Assembly: GCA_003640385.1 (NCBI GenBank)
Contig: RCAB01000685.1
Coordinates: 1-26,498 of the forward strand
Direction of reading: 5' to 3'
DNA length: 26,498 bases
Source of the DNA: Setaria digitata
Lineage: Eukaryota; Nematoda; Chromadorea; Rhabditida; Setariidae
Shown: positions 1-11,900 of the stretch, piece after piece
Layout of the letters: every line of letters starts with the position of its first letter
Numbering within the stretch: position 1 is the stretch's first letter
Notes under the pieces: model-generated
Told to the model about the DNA's origin: nothing
Databases searched by the model: none
What the model saw: only the letters and a program-made list of their open reading frames with translations
Translations under genes and position numbers: made by a program

Positions 1-1620
1 TTGAAATAAAAAAAAAATTCGCTTTTTCCATTTTACTATCGGACCATAATTATGGAAAACGAACGTAAACAGTCGTTCGCATGTTGCTATTTATGGAATT
101 CAAGAACTGATAAAAGTATGCTTAATTATTTGTCTTCTTCAGCATAAGCTTTACTTGAACTGAACAAATAGACATAGTCATTTATTAATCGTAGTGGTTG
201 AAATATCTTTAGTCTTCATTCATTCATTCAAACCTTTTCATGATTTCAAATTTTCAAATATTTCCAGTTTAATCATCACCGTACTGTCCGCACACTTCAA
301 AATTTTCAGTCAAACGCATACAAAGTAGACAAAACATACAAGTCCAGGAATGACGAAAATATTTCTTCCATTAGTTAATTCTTTTTTATTTATCAAATTA
401 GATTTCTTCAGATGATATTTCAGAAGCCAGACATCATATCATTTTGCTAATCTAATAGCTTCCATTCAAGCCGATTTTGAATCAGAGGCGAAAAAGCGAT
501 ACATTTCCAATAGTCTCCAATCAAAATTTACAACTTTTAAATCAATACTTATGGTAATTTCTCTTTATTCTCTTAAAGGCCTATTTTCAAGCTGTTAAAA
601 GCATTTTTCCTTTTTTGGTAAAAGAATGCTTTTAAATTCCATTTTCTGATTGAACAAATGGAAAAATTTTTAAAAAAAGCAAGGAAATCGAAGATTTCAA
701 TTTAAGCATTTCTGTATCACTAACTAACAACGCTTATATAACTATGGCGAAATCTCGAGATGTCAAAGTCCCAACTTTTTCTTTCAAATCATTAGTGACT
801 TGTTCGTGTTTTCCCAGATCTTATCAGAAGGGAAATAACATATAAGTGGCTATAAAATACTATAAATGAATTAATAATTATTATTTATCTGGTCAATTCT
901 TTTATTTATTGGATTTTTCCATTTAAAAACATTCATATAACCAAGCAAAGATGAAGATAACACAATAATCATATTGGAAATAATGAACTATACAATTTCT
1001 ATTTATCTCTAATTTACTATTCCACTTTAGCACCAACTAAGATGACTGTAGAAATTTTTCATTCCTTTTGATACTATGAAGATTTATTTACTCAGATGAA
1101 ATTCAATTTAGAAACGGCTAAATATTTGCATGGAGGCCATCTTCTCGCTGAATCCATGGGAAAGACGATAGCTAGCTAAAATTTTTGAATTCAGTTTTTG
1201 AGTCGTTTTGAGCATTCCTTCCTTTTTCCCTTCAGGTCTAGAGATTCGAAAGCTCTGCCGTCTTTTTCTCCAAAAACTTCCCATTCCCTTCCATGCCTTC
1301 TAAAATGGATTCAAACACATTTCCATCGATGTGATCTCATTTAACTGAAAAAAAATTCCTTATTGCGGGAGCACTTTCACAAATTTCAAATTGAATTCAA
1401 ACTTTTAAATTTATGCACTTCCATCTTTATAACTATTTCACTTTTTCCCTAGCCTTCAATTTTGTCAAGTCAACTTTAACATCTTTAAATTCCTGCTCAT
1501 TTTCAACCTCTTCCAAGTGATCACACATCAACAAAATTCATTATAGTTTGAAGTTCACAACATTTTCGCTTCACTGGCATTTATTCCATTTTTCGAATCT
1601 GGAATGAATTTTAACAAGGA
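1..1620. other. AT-rich stretch with no supported gene
   Basis: I see no exon chain here on either strand. One patch near 1237 has a good plus-strand acceptor (cccttcag) followed by about 36 open codons rich in Ser, Pro and Lys that end in TAA near 1342. It has no start, no donor and no partner exon, so I do not call it. Confidence 0.5.
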
Positions 1621-1621
1621 C

Positions 1622-1650
1622 TTTTTTTTTTTCAGCAGAAACTCAATTCG
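1622..1650 (+). promoter_or_regulatory. Probable spliced-leader acceptor and short 5' UTR
   Basis: A run of T ending in TTTCAG (AG at 1634-1635) lies 15 bases before the ATG at 1651. This is the usual layout of a nematode spliced-leader trans-splice site with a very short 5' UTR. It could instead be an ordinary cis acceptor if an upstream exon exists, because the frame just ahead of the ATG is open. Confidence 0.45.
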
Positions 1651-1698
1651 ATGTTGCTTGTCATTTTTTTGATATTTGCTATGTGCGATGCAATATGG
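1651..1698 (+). CDS. Secreted-protein gene, exon 1 (signal peptide)
   Basis: Sixteen codons starting at ATG 1651. A hydrophobic core (LLVIFLIFA) is followed by MCDAIW, with likely cleavage after Ala14. The donor is GTAACT at 1699, phase 0. The ATG is the first one after the TTTCAG acceptor. Confidence 0.6.
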
Positions 1699-3781
1699 GT
1701 AACTTTTTTTTTTTTTTTCAATTGTTGAATAGAAAACTCATTTATTAAATTAATTATCATTTAACGAGTCTTTGTGAAATTATTTAACTTTAGCAGATTT
1801 CAGATAGGTGAAGAGTATTGGACAACGATCAGCAACGACGGTTCCTTGCTTGGTGATCGAACTGTTAAGGATTTTTTGACCTTTCAAGCTGTTCATCTTA
1901 AAGTACCTATGGACAAAGCATATGTCGCCTTTTGGTATTGCATTTCTCTTATTTTATCATTTCTCAAATTAGAAAATCGCAAAGCAATTGAGTGCAGTGA
2001 AGAGATGTAATAAGAAGTAAAAATAAAATTAGTGATATTAGATCTTCTATTTGCCTAGCTAGATGAAGAGCAAAAGTTTCCAATTTTTTGGTTCAGTGAA
2101 TACATACATGGATGATATATGAAAAGATAAGATCGGCATTTATTGATGTGGAAAATATTCAGGATAATGTATGATGAACTTGGCCATTATGAAACATTTG
2201 GTCATGCATATTTGGTTCAGAATGGAGTTTGTGCTCGTTTCGCGGATCGTAAACAAAAGGCTAGAACAATTTGCGGTGGTTTCCGTGTACTTTCCAGAAG
2301 TGTTAATAGTGGAGATTTAGGGTAATGCTTCGAATAGCTAGCTGTATTCTTTCTTCTTTTCTTTTTGTTTCAAAAATGCAACTCATTTGCTGGTTGAAAT
2401 AATTCTTTCCAATTTGTTAGCAGAAATTAATAATTAAGTATAAGAGATGACTTCTTTGTTTTCTCACAGAGAGAGATCGTCCTAGTGATAGTTTACTTTA
2501 AGTTAAAATTTTCATAAGTTTTGGAAAGATTGTGATACGAATTTCTTTCTTGATGAATAGATTTGCTTGGTCATTACAAGTTTTTTTTCTCTTTTTTTTT
2601 TTTTAAGATTCAAATTCGTACAGGCTGGACAAGCCAATATTCATGAAGCAATCGAATATCGTAATAGACAAGTGGCCCAAATTGTGAGCTGGACAAAAAA
2701 TGAGGCTTGGTACGGTAGTGCTTGTATGAGAGAAGCATATGCCGAAGGCGTCAATTATGAAAATACATATGTTAAGGTAAGATAATTAATTATTATATGA
2801 AAAGAAAATGCCTTCTCATCTGTTAATGATAAACAGTTCTCATCGTTACTGTAAGTTACAGTAATTCCACAATGCTGTTTGCGATAGGTTACGGAAAATT
2901 TACAATTTTCAGCTTTGCAATAGGCTTTATCGATTCTGGGGATAAAATGTCTCCTCTAAGTTTTAATGAGACAAGAAGTGATTATTAATTATATTTTGTT
3001 TCTTCCCATTTTTCAAATAATTCCATAAACTAATCTCAAATTTACTGATATCTTCTATCGGATTTTTTTATTTTACAGATATCCTATATTGATGATCCAT
3101 TCTTCTATCGGCAAAATGTATATATTCTGGTTCGTTGTAGTCCTGATGACCCAAAAGCCGGAAAATCACCCTATTATACCTATCATCATACTCCAGATGA
3201 AAATCACCAGTATTTTGTTTTTCTGACTTTTTGCTTGCTATTGAAATGATTTATAACACACAATCATCATACCAGGAAAACCGAGTAGTATAATTAATAT
3301 AATTAATGTAGAGAAATTTTGCAACAAATTAAACGATGTAGATTGCCAAGTTGTCGTTATCATTTTTTAGTTTTAACCAGATTAATTTAAACAGTAGCAA
3401 AATTTTGGATTTTCAAATCTTGCAAGAAGCTGTTATTAATACAGAATATCGTACTTCCTTAATACAAATTAATCATTTCTATTTGTATACAAAGAAAACT
3501 TAAAGTCAGTACAACCACTATCACTCATTAAATATAACTCGTCCATCCATTCTACTTCTTCTTTTAGATTAGATCAAGTTCAACAGTCAAGCTTGAAACA
3601 ACACCAACGAATGTTACGTCACAAAAAGCAAAAAGAACATAAAAATGAAGAACAAATCGGTTTTGCCCAAAAATACTACGAGCAGAGCTATCCACTGCAA
3701 AATGATGATACCCATCATCCGTTGATGGATGACGAACCTGATGAGAAGTGGAAATTTTATCGACATTTGAGAAGTCTGTAA
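1651..3781 (+). CDS. Predicted secreted protein, unknown family (multi-exon)
   Basis: The gene model joins 1651-1698, 1804-1934, 2163-2321, 2608-2776, 3079-3216 and probably 3568-3781. The first five exons splice cleanly in phase and give 215 residues. Residues 1-14 (MLLVIFLIFAMCDA) look like a signal peptide, so the product should enter the secretory pathway. The mature part is polar and aromatic, with four cysteines (contexts VCARF, TICGG, SACMR and VRCSP) that could form two disulfides. The last exon is very charged, rich in Gln, Lys, His and Asp, and ends in HLRSL. I recognise no domain and infer no function beyond secretion. Exon 5 ends in phase 0 at its only good donor (GTTTTT at 3217), while exon 6 after its strong acceptor needs two carried bases. 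A micro-exon, a different acceptor (AAAG at 3505 restores phase), a retained intron ending at 3249, or a frame lesion are all possible. Confidence 0.6.
1804..1934 (+). CDS. Secreted-protein gene, exon 2
   Basis: The acceptor is ATTTCAG ending at 1803. Earlier AGs at 1793 and 1796 would lead to a stop within a few codons. The exon reads IGEEYWTTISNDGS and onward, and ends at donor TTTTG|GTATTG with two bases carried over. Confidence 0.65.
2163..2321 (+). CDS. Secreted-protein gene, exon 3
   Basis: The acceptor is TATTCAG at 2162. The first base completes Trp60, then the exon reads IMYDELGHYETFGHAY and onward, and includes two cysteines (VCARF and TICGG). The donor is GTAATG at 2322, with two bases (GG) carried over. 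Confidence 0.7.
2608..2776 (+). CDS. Secreted-protein gene, exon 4
   Basis: The acceptor is a long T tract ending in AAG at 2607. Using the later CAG at 2633 instead would shift the frame and hit a stop. The exon opens FKFVQAGQANIHEAIEYR, includes EAWYGSACMREAY, and ends TYVK at the consensus donor AAG|GTAAGA, phase 0. Confidence 0.7.
3079..3216 (+). CDS. Secreted-protein gene, exon 5
   Basis: The acceptor is TTTTACAG at 3078. The exon reads ISYIDDPFFYRQNVYILVRC, then a Pro/Tyr/His-rich stretch ending DENHQYF. The only downstream GT before the in-frame TGA (3247-3249) is GTTTTT at 3217, a weak donor. Without splicing the protein would end in a short hydrophobic tail (VFLTFCLLLK). Confidence 0.65.
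3568..3781 (+). CDS. Secreted-protein gene, probable last exon
   Basis: A strong acceptor (CTTCTTCTTTTAG at 3567) opens about 70 codons. They read LDQVQQSSLKQHQRML, then a Lys/Glu block, then an Asp/His-rich segment and HLRSL before the TAA at 3779-3781. The frame needs two bases from the previous exon, which exon 5 does not supply. The alternative phase-0 reading from the same acceptor stops after about 25 codons. Confidence 0.5.
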
Positions 3782-3989
3782 CTTCAGAACGGTTTATCAC
3801 CTAGTTCCGGATATTTACCGCTTCAGAAGGTTATGTGTATGCTTTGATAGAGGAAGTTTTATTCACTCGTTTCATTCGATTCAACGATTAATTAGGATGA
3901 TAAAGAAGAAGATACCAAATGTGATAAGAATTCGCCGCACTTCGCAACTCTTGATGTCCCGTAAGCTGATAATACATTGATACGGAGCG
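3768..3989 (+). other. Open region after the secreted-protein stop
   Basis: Just past the stop at 3781 the plus strand stays open for about 70 codons in another frame. An acceptor-like CTTCAG at 3782-3787 and a donor-like CCC|GTAAGC near 3960 lie inside it. The reading includes VYHLVPDIYRFRRL. The minus strand is also open here for 60 codons (3881-4063). It may be an alternative 3' exon or just a GC-richer patch. No function is inferred. Confidence 0.2.
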
Positions 3990-5830
3990 AAATTACTCCT
4001 ATTCTTTTGCCTTTTGTAGTACCAAGTAAATTCCAAAATGATATCATCATTGTGTAGTCTCAAATGGTATTACACATGTTTTATTAATTGATCTTATCAT
4101 TTTATATTATTTCTTGATAAATCACAACTGCCGCTTGTCAATTGCTCTTACACTTGTCTATTACGCAATTTGTCGAATAATTCATTGAGTATTAGTTGAT
4201 AATTCACATGGCTTTTTTGGTGGAGAAACTTTCAAATTCATTTCGAAATGTTGCATTTCACATAGGCATACTTGATGCTATCGTCCAATAACTGGTTCTA
4301 CTTACTAATCTAATAATAAATTTTTTGCAACAAGTTGCTTCATTAAAACGTGGATTTTCCCATCTTCTGTGATTTGATTGTTTTTTGTTAATTGATTGCC
4401 ATTTACTGAAACGGTGCTGTACAACAGAGTAATATTCTAACAAAAAATTTGATTTCGATAAAAGTTTCCACTAAAATCAATTGTTTTAGATATTTCCTAT
4501 TGTCTAATTTTCTTCCACGATTCTCAATTTGTAGTGCTTCATTTTAGTGATATCCTGATTCTTATCTCACTGTTAGAAATAAATCCGTAGACTTTCCGTT
4601 TTCAATCGATCATTAAATAGCAATTTTGATTACTGCCATAATTTTTCATTGTTGAGAACAACATCTTTTCTGTGTCTTATAAGCTCTTATTTCAAGTAAT
4701 TAACTGCCATTATTGCTAGATGATATATTGATGATTACTACTTCTATAGTGATACTTCTGTCACTGATCCCATGAATCAGACTGTATTCATCTGTATTGC
4801 ATCTGAATCTGTGACTTCGTCGCATTTATATTTCCTTCTTGTGTTCGCAAAATTTAAAACCTAAATTTTGGAATAAATTAAAGTTAGAGAAATTTAAAAT
4901 AAATCAAATTTAAGGAACTGCGACAGGGGTCACTATGTTATTTCTTTTTTCTTTTTCGTTTTAACATCAGCTAATCAATCATAGATATCTATAAATATGT
5001 AATACACTGCCTTATATCATGATATATTTTCTATTTTTTTTTTTTTTTTTTGAAAAAATTTGCACAAATCGAGTCATTTTCATCATTTATCATTAATCAC
5101 TTTGTATGCTAAATAAAATTAGACATCGACTGCAACCATAGCATTTCGCTTCCGCACCTAACAGATAATTAAGCTACCCTATCTGGCATAAAATAAAATA
5201 TCAGGCAAACTAATTTTATTAACTACCAGCATAATTCTTTCATCGCAAATTTGGCAGCTATCAGTCTTGCGATAGATTCTTGGTGACAGCAAGTAATAAA
5301 TACAAGCTTCATTTTTGCCTTGATTCATTCTCCTCTCTTATATTGCCTGATTGGCCTAGATTACTTTATCTAGATTATTATCATTTTCAAAATATGTTCT
5401 GTTAAAAACACTGAAGAGATTTTTGTTGAATGCAAAGCCTATCATTAATTTGTATCGTTCTCATTGTGTCTTAATAAATGTTAAACAAGAGTAGATCCAG
5501 GTTGTATTCGTTGAAATTATTGTTAATGAGGAATTCAAATGAAAAAAAAAAAAAAAAATGTTTGGAATTCTGAAATATTTATTAACTATTATTCTTAGTG
5601 TTAATCTTGTAAAAGTTTAAATTATGTCTGTTTTATTTTTAAATTTTAAGAAACCAGAACAAATGGCAAAAATGAAATATAAAAGAAGCTTAGTGTTGCA
5701 GTATGGCTAATTGATACAATCTGAAGAGGAAACTGAACCGAATTTAGAATGAAAAGAAACATGAAATGGGCCCAACCTCTTATTCTTCCTCATCCCTTCC
5801 TTACCTTGCTTTTTTTTTTTTTGCCTCTAA
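3990..5830. other. Intergenic AT-rich stretch
   Basis: I see no supported gene. There is a T run at about 5034-5052 and an A run near 5542-5558. AATAAA matches near 4577 and 4871 lie too far from the upstream stop to assign as its poly(A) signal. Confidence 0.5.
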
Positions 5831-5847
5831 TCATCAGTTCATCAGTA

Positions 5848-6262
5848 AATCCGCTAGATGAGGAGGGTTTCAGGAAGCTGTCAGATGGAAGTTTTTACTA
5901 ATTAAATTAAAACCGTTAACTGAAGCTACATATTTTCCGCTTACTATGTGGATTTATAAAATTTCGACATTTTTCAGACTATGAATGATAATTTCAAAGT
6001 GACCAAAGATGAATGACTGAAAAGTTCAAAGGAATGAAATATTTTTGGTAATAAAAGGATTGGTCATTTCTAATCCATTGGCTAAACTTTCACTTAAAAT
6101 TATTCAGTTTTAGAAGACATTGCCAAATAGCTAGTTCATTTAGCTTAAATGAAGCTAAAAAAAGTTTCCCTTTCTATCAGGTTGATTCTTGGCCCTTTTC
6201 AGCATCTAGCTTCATCGCAGCAAGACCATTTGCATTACACTTAATCTTCAGGAAAATTGAAT
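5848..6262 (+). other. Weak exon-like patches
   Basis: Three acceptor-like sites (ATCATCAG near 5847, TTTTTCAG near 5978, CTTTTCAG near 6201) are each followed by short open readings, for example SSVNPLDEEGFRKLSDG after the first. The first and third can be joined in phase through a weak GTTTTT donor. No start exon was found, so this is a lead rather than a gene call. Confidence 0.15.
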
Positions 6263-8034
6263 AATTTGTTAAATTATTTAAAAATGAACTGTCTTTTCTT
6301 TCTATTTCATTTTATTAGCACGATGGTACAAATAAGCCTATCTCGATTAGTCTAAGCTTGTAACAAAATTAAAAACACTGTATCATATATTTGAGGAATA
6401 AAAAGATTTATGGAAAAAAATTAATATAAAATCAAAATATTCAAAAGAAACGAAAAAAAAAGAATACTTTCATTGTTTGTTTATACGTTATGTGCATGTA
6501 TTTTCATGTTAAAATATGAGTTTAAATTTAACAATTAATCTTAAATGAGAAACCAAAAAAAAAAAACAAAAAACAAATTAGAAAATAAAATACAATGAAA
6601 GTAAACATTTAATATGGCAAACTGGAAGCAGCTCAATGAGTTTTGTGAGTAATGTGAGTAAGAGTTAAGAATATGACGATAAAATGATCATTCTTTTTTT
6701 AAAAAAAAGAAAAATAAAAGTAAAAATTTTATCCAAAACGATAAAATGGATAAACCGATTTTTTTGTTTTGTTATTTAAAAATTATTTGAAGCAAAAAAA
6801 TGAAAGCACCGTATTTGCCGTGAAAATTTTTTTAGAATTTCGGGATGTTTTTTCATTTTTTTTAAAAATCTATTCCATTCAAAATTTCATTGTAACTGAT
6901 CAAATTATACGTCGTTTGTACTAAAAAAAAAAGAAAAATGAAAAAAAAAAAAAGAAAAACACATAAATGAAAACAATTATTGGTAGTATCCGTTGGCAAT
7001 AGTATCAGTGCAAATGCATACAATGATATTGATTGGTACCTAAATAAATATTAAAAGAAAAAAGAAATTAATAAAATTAAAATTAAAGAAATCTTTTGGA
7101 CTCTCCAATAAAGCACCGCTGAAAGAAAATTGAAAAAAAAAAGGTTTGCATTCTTGATGATAAAATGAAATTTTAATTTAAGAAAAGTTAAAAGCTAGCA
7201 TTCTATGAAAAAATCGAAATTTTGCAAAATAAAAATTAATAAATGAATGAATCATTTTCAAGCATAACCATAAGCAATCTCTATAACGAAAGAAAGGCAT
7301 ACAAAAAGAGATAAACTAATTAATTAGGCATTGATTTGGATAGTAGATTCTTTTCTTCTTTTAAGAACTTAAAAAGAAAATGGCATATGGGAAGTTTCTT
7401 ATGAATATAGGTCTTTATTGAAAATGATGCTAAAGATAAGAGGAAAATTAGGTACCATCAATAGAAAGTTAAGCATTATTCATTTTGAGATTAACAAAAA
7501 ATTTAAGATTCTATCAATTAGCTTTTGACCAGAATTTCAAAAAAAAAAAAAATGAAATTTCAAAATCTTTAAGTCGATCATAAATAAATATATGAGGAGA
7601 TGGTGGGGGGGGGGGGGGGGAGGAAAGAGGATGAAATTCTTTTCAACTGACCGGTGTGAAATTGTTTGATCAGATAGAGTTTGCTTCAAATTTCAATAAA
7701 ATACAGGAAGTGAATAGGGCAGGAAAAGGAAATGAAGCTAAGTCTTAAAGCTTTATCAAAAAACATTGTCAACATAAATAACAAAAAAGCATCAAAAGAT
7801 GAAGAAGAACGTGAATCACAGTGGGAATGTTGCATATCTTAACAAATCAAAACAAATTATTTGCAACGATAATTTAGTTTAAGAAAAAATTAAATTTTGA
7901 ACAAAGAAACGCTACTGACGGATGATGAAGTAATGAAATGCAAAAAAAAGGAAGTAAGATTAAACATTTTACAGTTATCAGGATCAGTGATAAGTTATTG
8001 CAATGATAAAAAATTGATAAAGTCCACAATTGAA
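6263..8034. other. AT-rich intergenic DNA with homopolymers
   Basis: Dense A runs occur here (for example 6556-6565, 6923-6952 and 7540-7551), with no exon chain on either strand. The 60-codon open frame at 7897-8079 is Lys/Ile-rich in the manner of chance frames in AT-rich DNA. The pure G run at 7605 is listed separately. Confidence 0.5.
7605..7620 (+). repeat. Poly-G run (16 bases)
   Basis: Sixteen consecutive G residues preceded by TGGT, in surroundings of very low GC. It is a clear composition outlier, able in principle to form a G-quadruplex and prone to length error in sequencing. Confidence 0.9.
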
Positions 8035-8665
8035 TTTATTAGCAGCAAATTTTGGATAAACACATTTAAGACTGGATAATGGCTATTTTTGAGGGCATCC
8101 TGCTAAAAATAGTCTCTGTTAAATAAAAAAGGGTCAATTTTCGGGATAGGAATTGATCGAAATGTCCGGTAATTAGTGTTAGATTGAAGTGAAACCGTAG
8201 CAACATACCAAAATTCCAAAATAATTAACATAAATATAGTTGCTATTCGACCTAGCCGGGAATTAAAGAAGGAATTTCCAAAATTGTTGATCAGTATCCG
8301 GAAAATTCTTCACCCTACCCCTTTCTTTACCGAATAAAGTGAGAGCGATTGAGACTAGATAAAAATAAAAAAAAAAAATCAAAAAAAAAGAGGAAAATTA
8401 TCGACAGACATAAATAAGCACAGCCTCGAGATCATTCACCTCAATTCTTCCACACATTTAATCATTTCAATTCATTTTAAACTATTTGGTAATAATAATT
8501 ATCATTTTATCAATCAGTAATAACAATCACAATCATACAGTGACACTTTTTTCTACATTCATACCATGAAATTTGCCTTTGTTGTCTTAAGCAACGGAAA
8601 ATTTCATAATTAGTAAATTTCATAATTAATGAAATTGATCGATAATTTACACGAAGTAATTTAAT
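8035..8665 (-). other. Probable 3' UTR of the Smad gene
   Basis: Downstream of the Smad stop on the minus strand, the first AATAAA (plus-strand TTTATT, 8035-8040) lies about 630 bases away. The UTR length is inferred from this signal alone. Transcript ends may differ. Confidence 0.3.
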
Positions 8666-8951
8666 TCATAAATTGTCAGGCATAAAAATGATCTCATAAC
8701 GACACGGTGTATCTGTATGATTTATCCTATGGTATTTTTCGCCCCAACCTTTACCGACACTGATATTCAGAAAGCTGAGAGTATTGGCTGGGTCATGTTT
8801 CGCCACATAGCTTTCCGTTTGTGCCTTCAGTAACGGACTGTTAGAACTACGGTAAACCCGGTAACAGTATCCGCTACTGACCCTTCGGATTGTTTCCGCT
8901 TTGTGCAAACTAAGCGATGATGCGATTGAGATAAACAACGGCTTATCACCA
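8666..8951 (-). CDS. Smad gene, coding exon 8 (end of MH2)
   Basis: The acceptor is GTTTTGCAG. The exon reads SGDKPLFISIASS and onward, then LNISVGKGWGEKYHRINHTDTPCRYEIIFMPDNL in overlapping parts (the loop is at about 362-371). The TGA is at 8666-8668. The stop comes right after the beta-strand where inhibitory Smads end. Receptor-activated and common Smads continue with another helix. Confidence 0.9.
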
Positions 8952-11900
8952 CTGCAAAACTTTCTTTTAGATTACTTCACATAAATTTAGACAGACAGAA
9001 ACTATGATTTTTATTACATAACCAATCATTCATTGAATATTCCAGTCCAGTAACAAACAAGAATTTTTGCTAATTTTGTTTAAAAATGAACATTGACATT
9101 ATGCTTCAGACCTGCTTTCCACGATTTTTTCTGATTAAATTAAACAAAGGAAGAAAGAGCAAATGCAACTAAAACAAATCCACCTTATTTACCAATAATT
9201 TCTTGAACTATGAACTATGTATAAAGTGTACCTATTGTAGAGCCATACTTCTTGTGCTTCATCCATATCCATTTGCCTAATCAGTGCAAATGATACTTCA
9301 TTATCAATATCCCACTGGATGCAGACATTTTGGCCATCATGGACAGAATCGGCCAATAATCCTACAGCAACGAATTGGCCCGAAAGTACCACACCATGTT
9401 CATCCATACGTTCCTTCTCCCTCCACCTGTACAAATGCGCCCAAGCTGAAATTTCCACTGTTTTATCACAGTAGATTGCTTTTAATCTCAATGAAAAGCC
9501 TTTGATTGATTGATTTCACCCATATTCCATGCGTAATCGAAATAGCCAACAGATTAAATCAGCTTATCAAATAATTTCAGGAATGTTCCATAATTGCCCT
9601 TTTATCTATAATAAATAGCAAATATCCTATACATCAGCAAACGAAAAATTCGGCCTATATTAAATTTAACTTTTAAAATTCAAAACAAAAATCTGCCAAT
9701 TTCTCCCTAAATAAGTTAAACTGTGGGATTGTTTATTTTTCTACTGAATGCATATTTATCTTTTATCTTAATGTTTACCGAATTTAACACCATAATTAAC
9801 AAAGATTAACGAAAGGCCTTCTTTTCCTCCGTCTTTCCTCCTTCCCTCTCTTCCAAGACTGAGAGCCCAGCTGATTAACGAATAATAATATGCTAGCAAT
9901 AAACATTAAGTGCCTGCGACATTTCCCTTTAAAGTTATCATTTAGAACGAATTGATTTAAGATGAAATTCATTTACACTTCCTTCACAACAACGTAATGC
10001 AACCTACAAAGGCTTTGCTACACTGAATGGATCAGTGAAGAGTGAATTTTCGTATTACTTAGCTTTTTTCCTAATAGTATACAGTTTCTTCAGTTGCAAA
10101 ATGTTTGTTTCACTGATAAAAGAAAAGGAAAAAAGGGAAAATAAAAGCGTAAAAAAGTGACAACTGATTGATAACTATAAAATATGCCATTGTACTGAAG
10201 TGATAACCAAACTGTAGCGGCAAGATATCAATTAGTAAACAAGATAATAAGTGATAATGAGTAAATTAGATAAACCGGAAGAATAGGACTGATTGCTGCG
10301 TGTCTGTGGTGAGGTCGGTGAGTCAGCGAGAAGTGGTAGTAGACGCGAAGGTTGTAGCAAATTATTCGCAACACTGGTGCCCGTAATTTCATCACCGAAA
10401 CCGGTATCATTTGTTACAACTGAAACTGACCGGAACGGTTCATTATATCTCGTATGAAAATGGCAACCAAATTACTGAGAAAGTCGGATTCTAGGATGAA
10501 AGTGTTAATTAAATCAGTAAAAAAATGGACTGTGGAATAAATATGGTAGCCGGTTTCCTAAAAAATCGGATGCGAGAATGATGGCAGTTTAATTGGCCGC
10601 ATACTGGAGACGATTTTATTCAAGGCATTGAAACCTTAATAGCAATTAATGAATTGATTCCAATAATTCGATATGTGTTTTCCCACAAATCTTAGAATGA
10701 ATGAAAAGGTATCCAATTAGTTAGTTCCAACTTCCGGAATGTCCCCAAAAGTGAGAGCAGAAGTGGAAAATTTACTGATTTCCATAACTAAGAAAACTGG
10801 TGACACCATCGACGACTCCATCATGTTATCTCAACAGAGGCAACAGGAAGTGCAAATGCTAGGCCATGAAGCCATAACTTATCTCTACTTTCCTCAAAAC
10901 TTATTTATTTCCCATCAGTCTAATGCTTTTGAAGCAAAATTCGTCGAATATTTCGTAAACAACATCTTTTCTTCTTCTTTCCTTTCCAAAAGAACTTAGT
11001 TTAGGTAAGGGACAACAACTTACAGGAATGATCAACAACAGGAACGGCGCCATTTAGTCCACCGGATAGACTCTCTTCATCGGAGGACGATCCCGGATTT
11101 GCTGGAAAAGAGTAAATATCAATTTGCTGGTAGCAGTTGCATCATTATATCATTAAAAAATGCAGGAAAGAAATAAGTAACTTTTAGATCTAATAACAAT
11201 TATTTTAGAATTTAAACAGCAAAACTCGAGAATGTCCGGTTTATCCACTAGTCAGATGGTGGAATAGAGAAATGCTTAAGTTAATTTGGAACAACTCAAT
11301 GAACTAATATTTAGCTTATACCATCAAGAACAAAATTTTCCAGTACTTTCAAAAAGTAAAGGTAAAAAAAAACTTAAAAATTGTTTCAAGCATATAAATA
11401 GCGATAAAATAGAAGACAATTGTGTGTCTTGCAAAAAAAAAAAAAAAAAAAAAAAACAACAAAATACCATTAGAAAAGACTAAATGGTGCAATTACTTAC
11501 CACATTTTGTCATATCATATCATATCATATCACATCATATCATATCATAAAATATCTTGTAAAAATATCCCTTCACTAATCATTTCATGTTTCTCTAGCC
11601 ATAAATTTTTCATTTCAGTCAATTTTATTTTTGACTTTTTTCGAGGTAAGAAATTTATATACCAGAGATTGCTTGCCGTCTTCGTTTACGTAACTGTGAT
11701 GCTTTTCTCAAATTTGTTGGTGACATATTGTCTAAAATGACCAGTAGAAAAAAAAAAAATGCTCTAAAATATTTTCATACTCAAATGTCCGTAAAGCAGT
11801 TTTTCATCTGATAAAACTTTGGAAAACAAAAATTTCTCCAGAATTTTGAAATTATTTCGTAAAATGGTGTTAAAAGATTGCAATTTTTTTCACTTTTAGT

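Noticed and set aside
3564..3800. Minus-strand open frame of 78 codons
   Set aside because: Antisense shadow of the last exon of the secreted-protein gene.
9284..9505. Plus-strand open frame of 73 codons
   Set aside because: Antisense shadow of the Smad MH2 exon at 9232-9445.
10228..10410. Minus-strand frame of 60 codons in another phase
   Set aside because: Overlaps Smad linker exon 6 in the wrong frame. The Ser/Pro-rich frame is the one that joins its neighbours.
10530..10605. Minus-strand open segment between Smad linker exons 5 and 6
   Set aside because: Open in the right phase after CTCCAG, but there is no GT donor before its stop, so it cannot be an internal exon.
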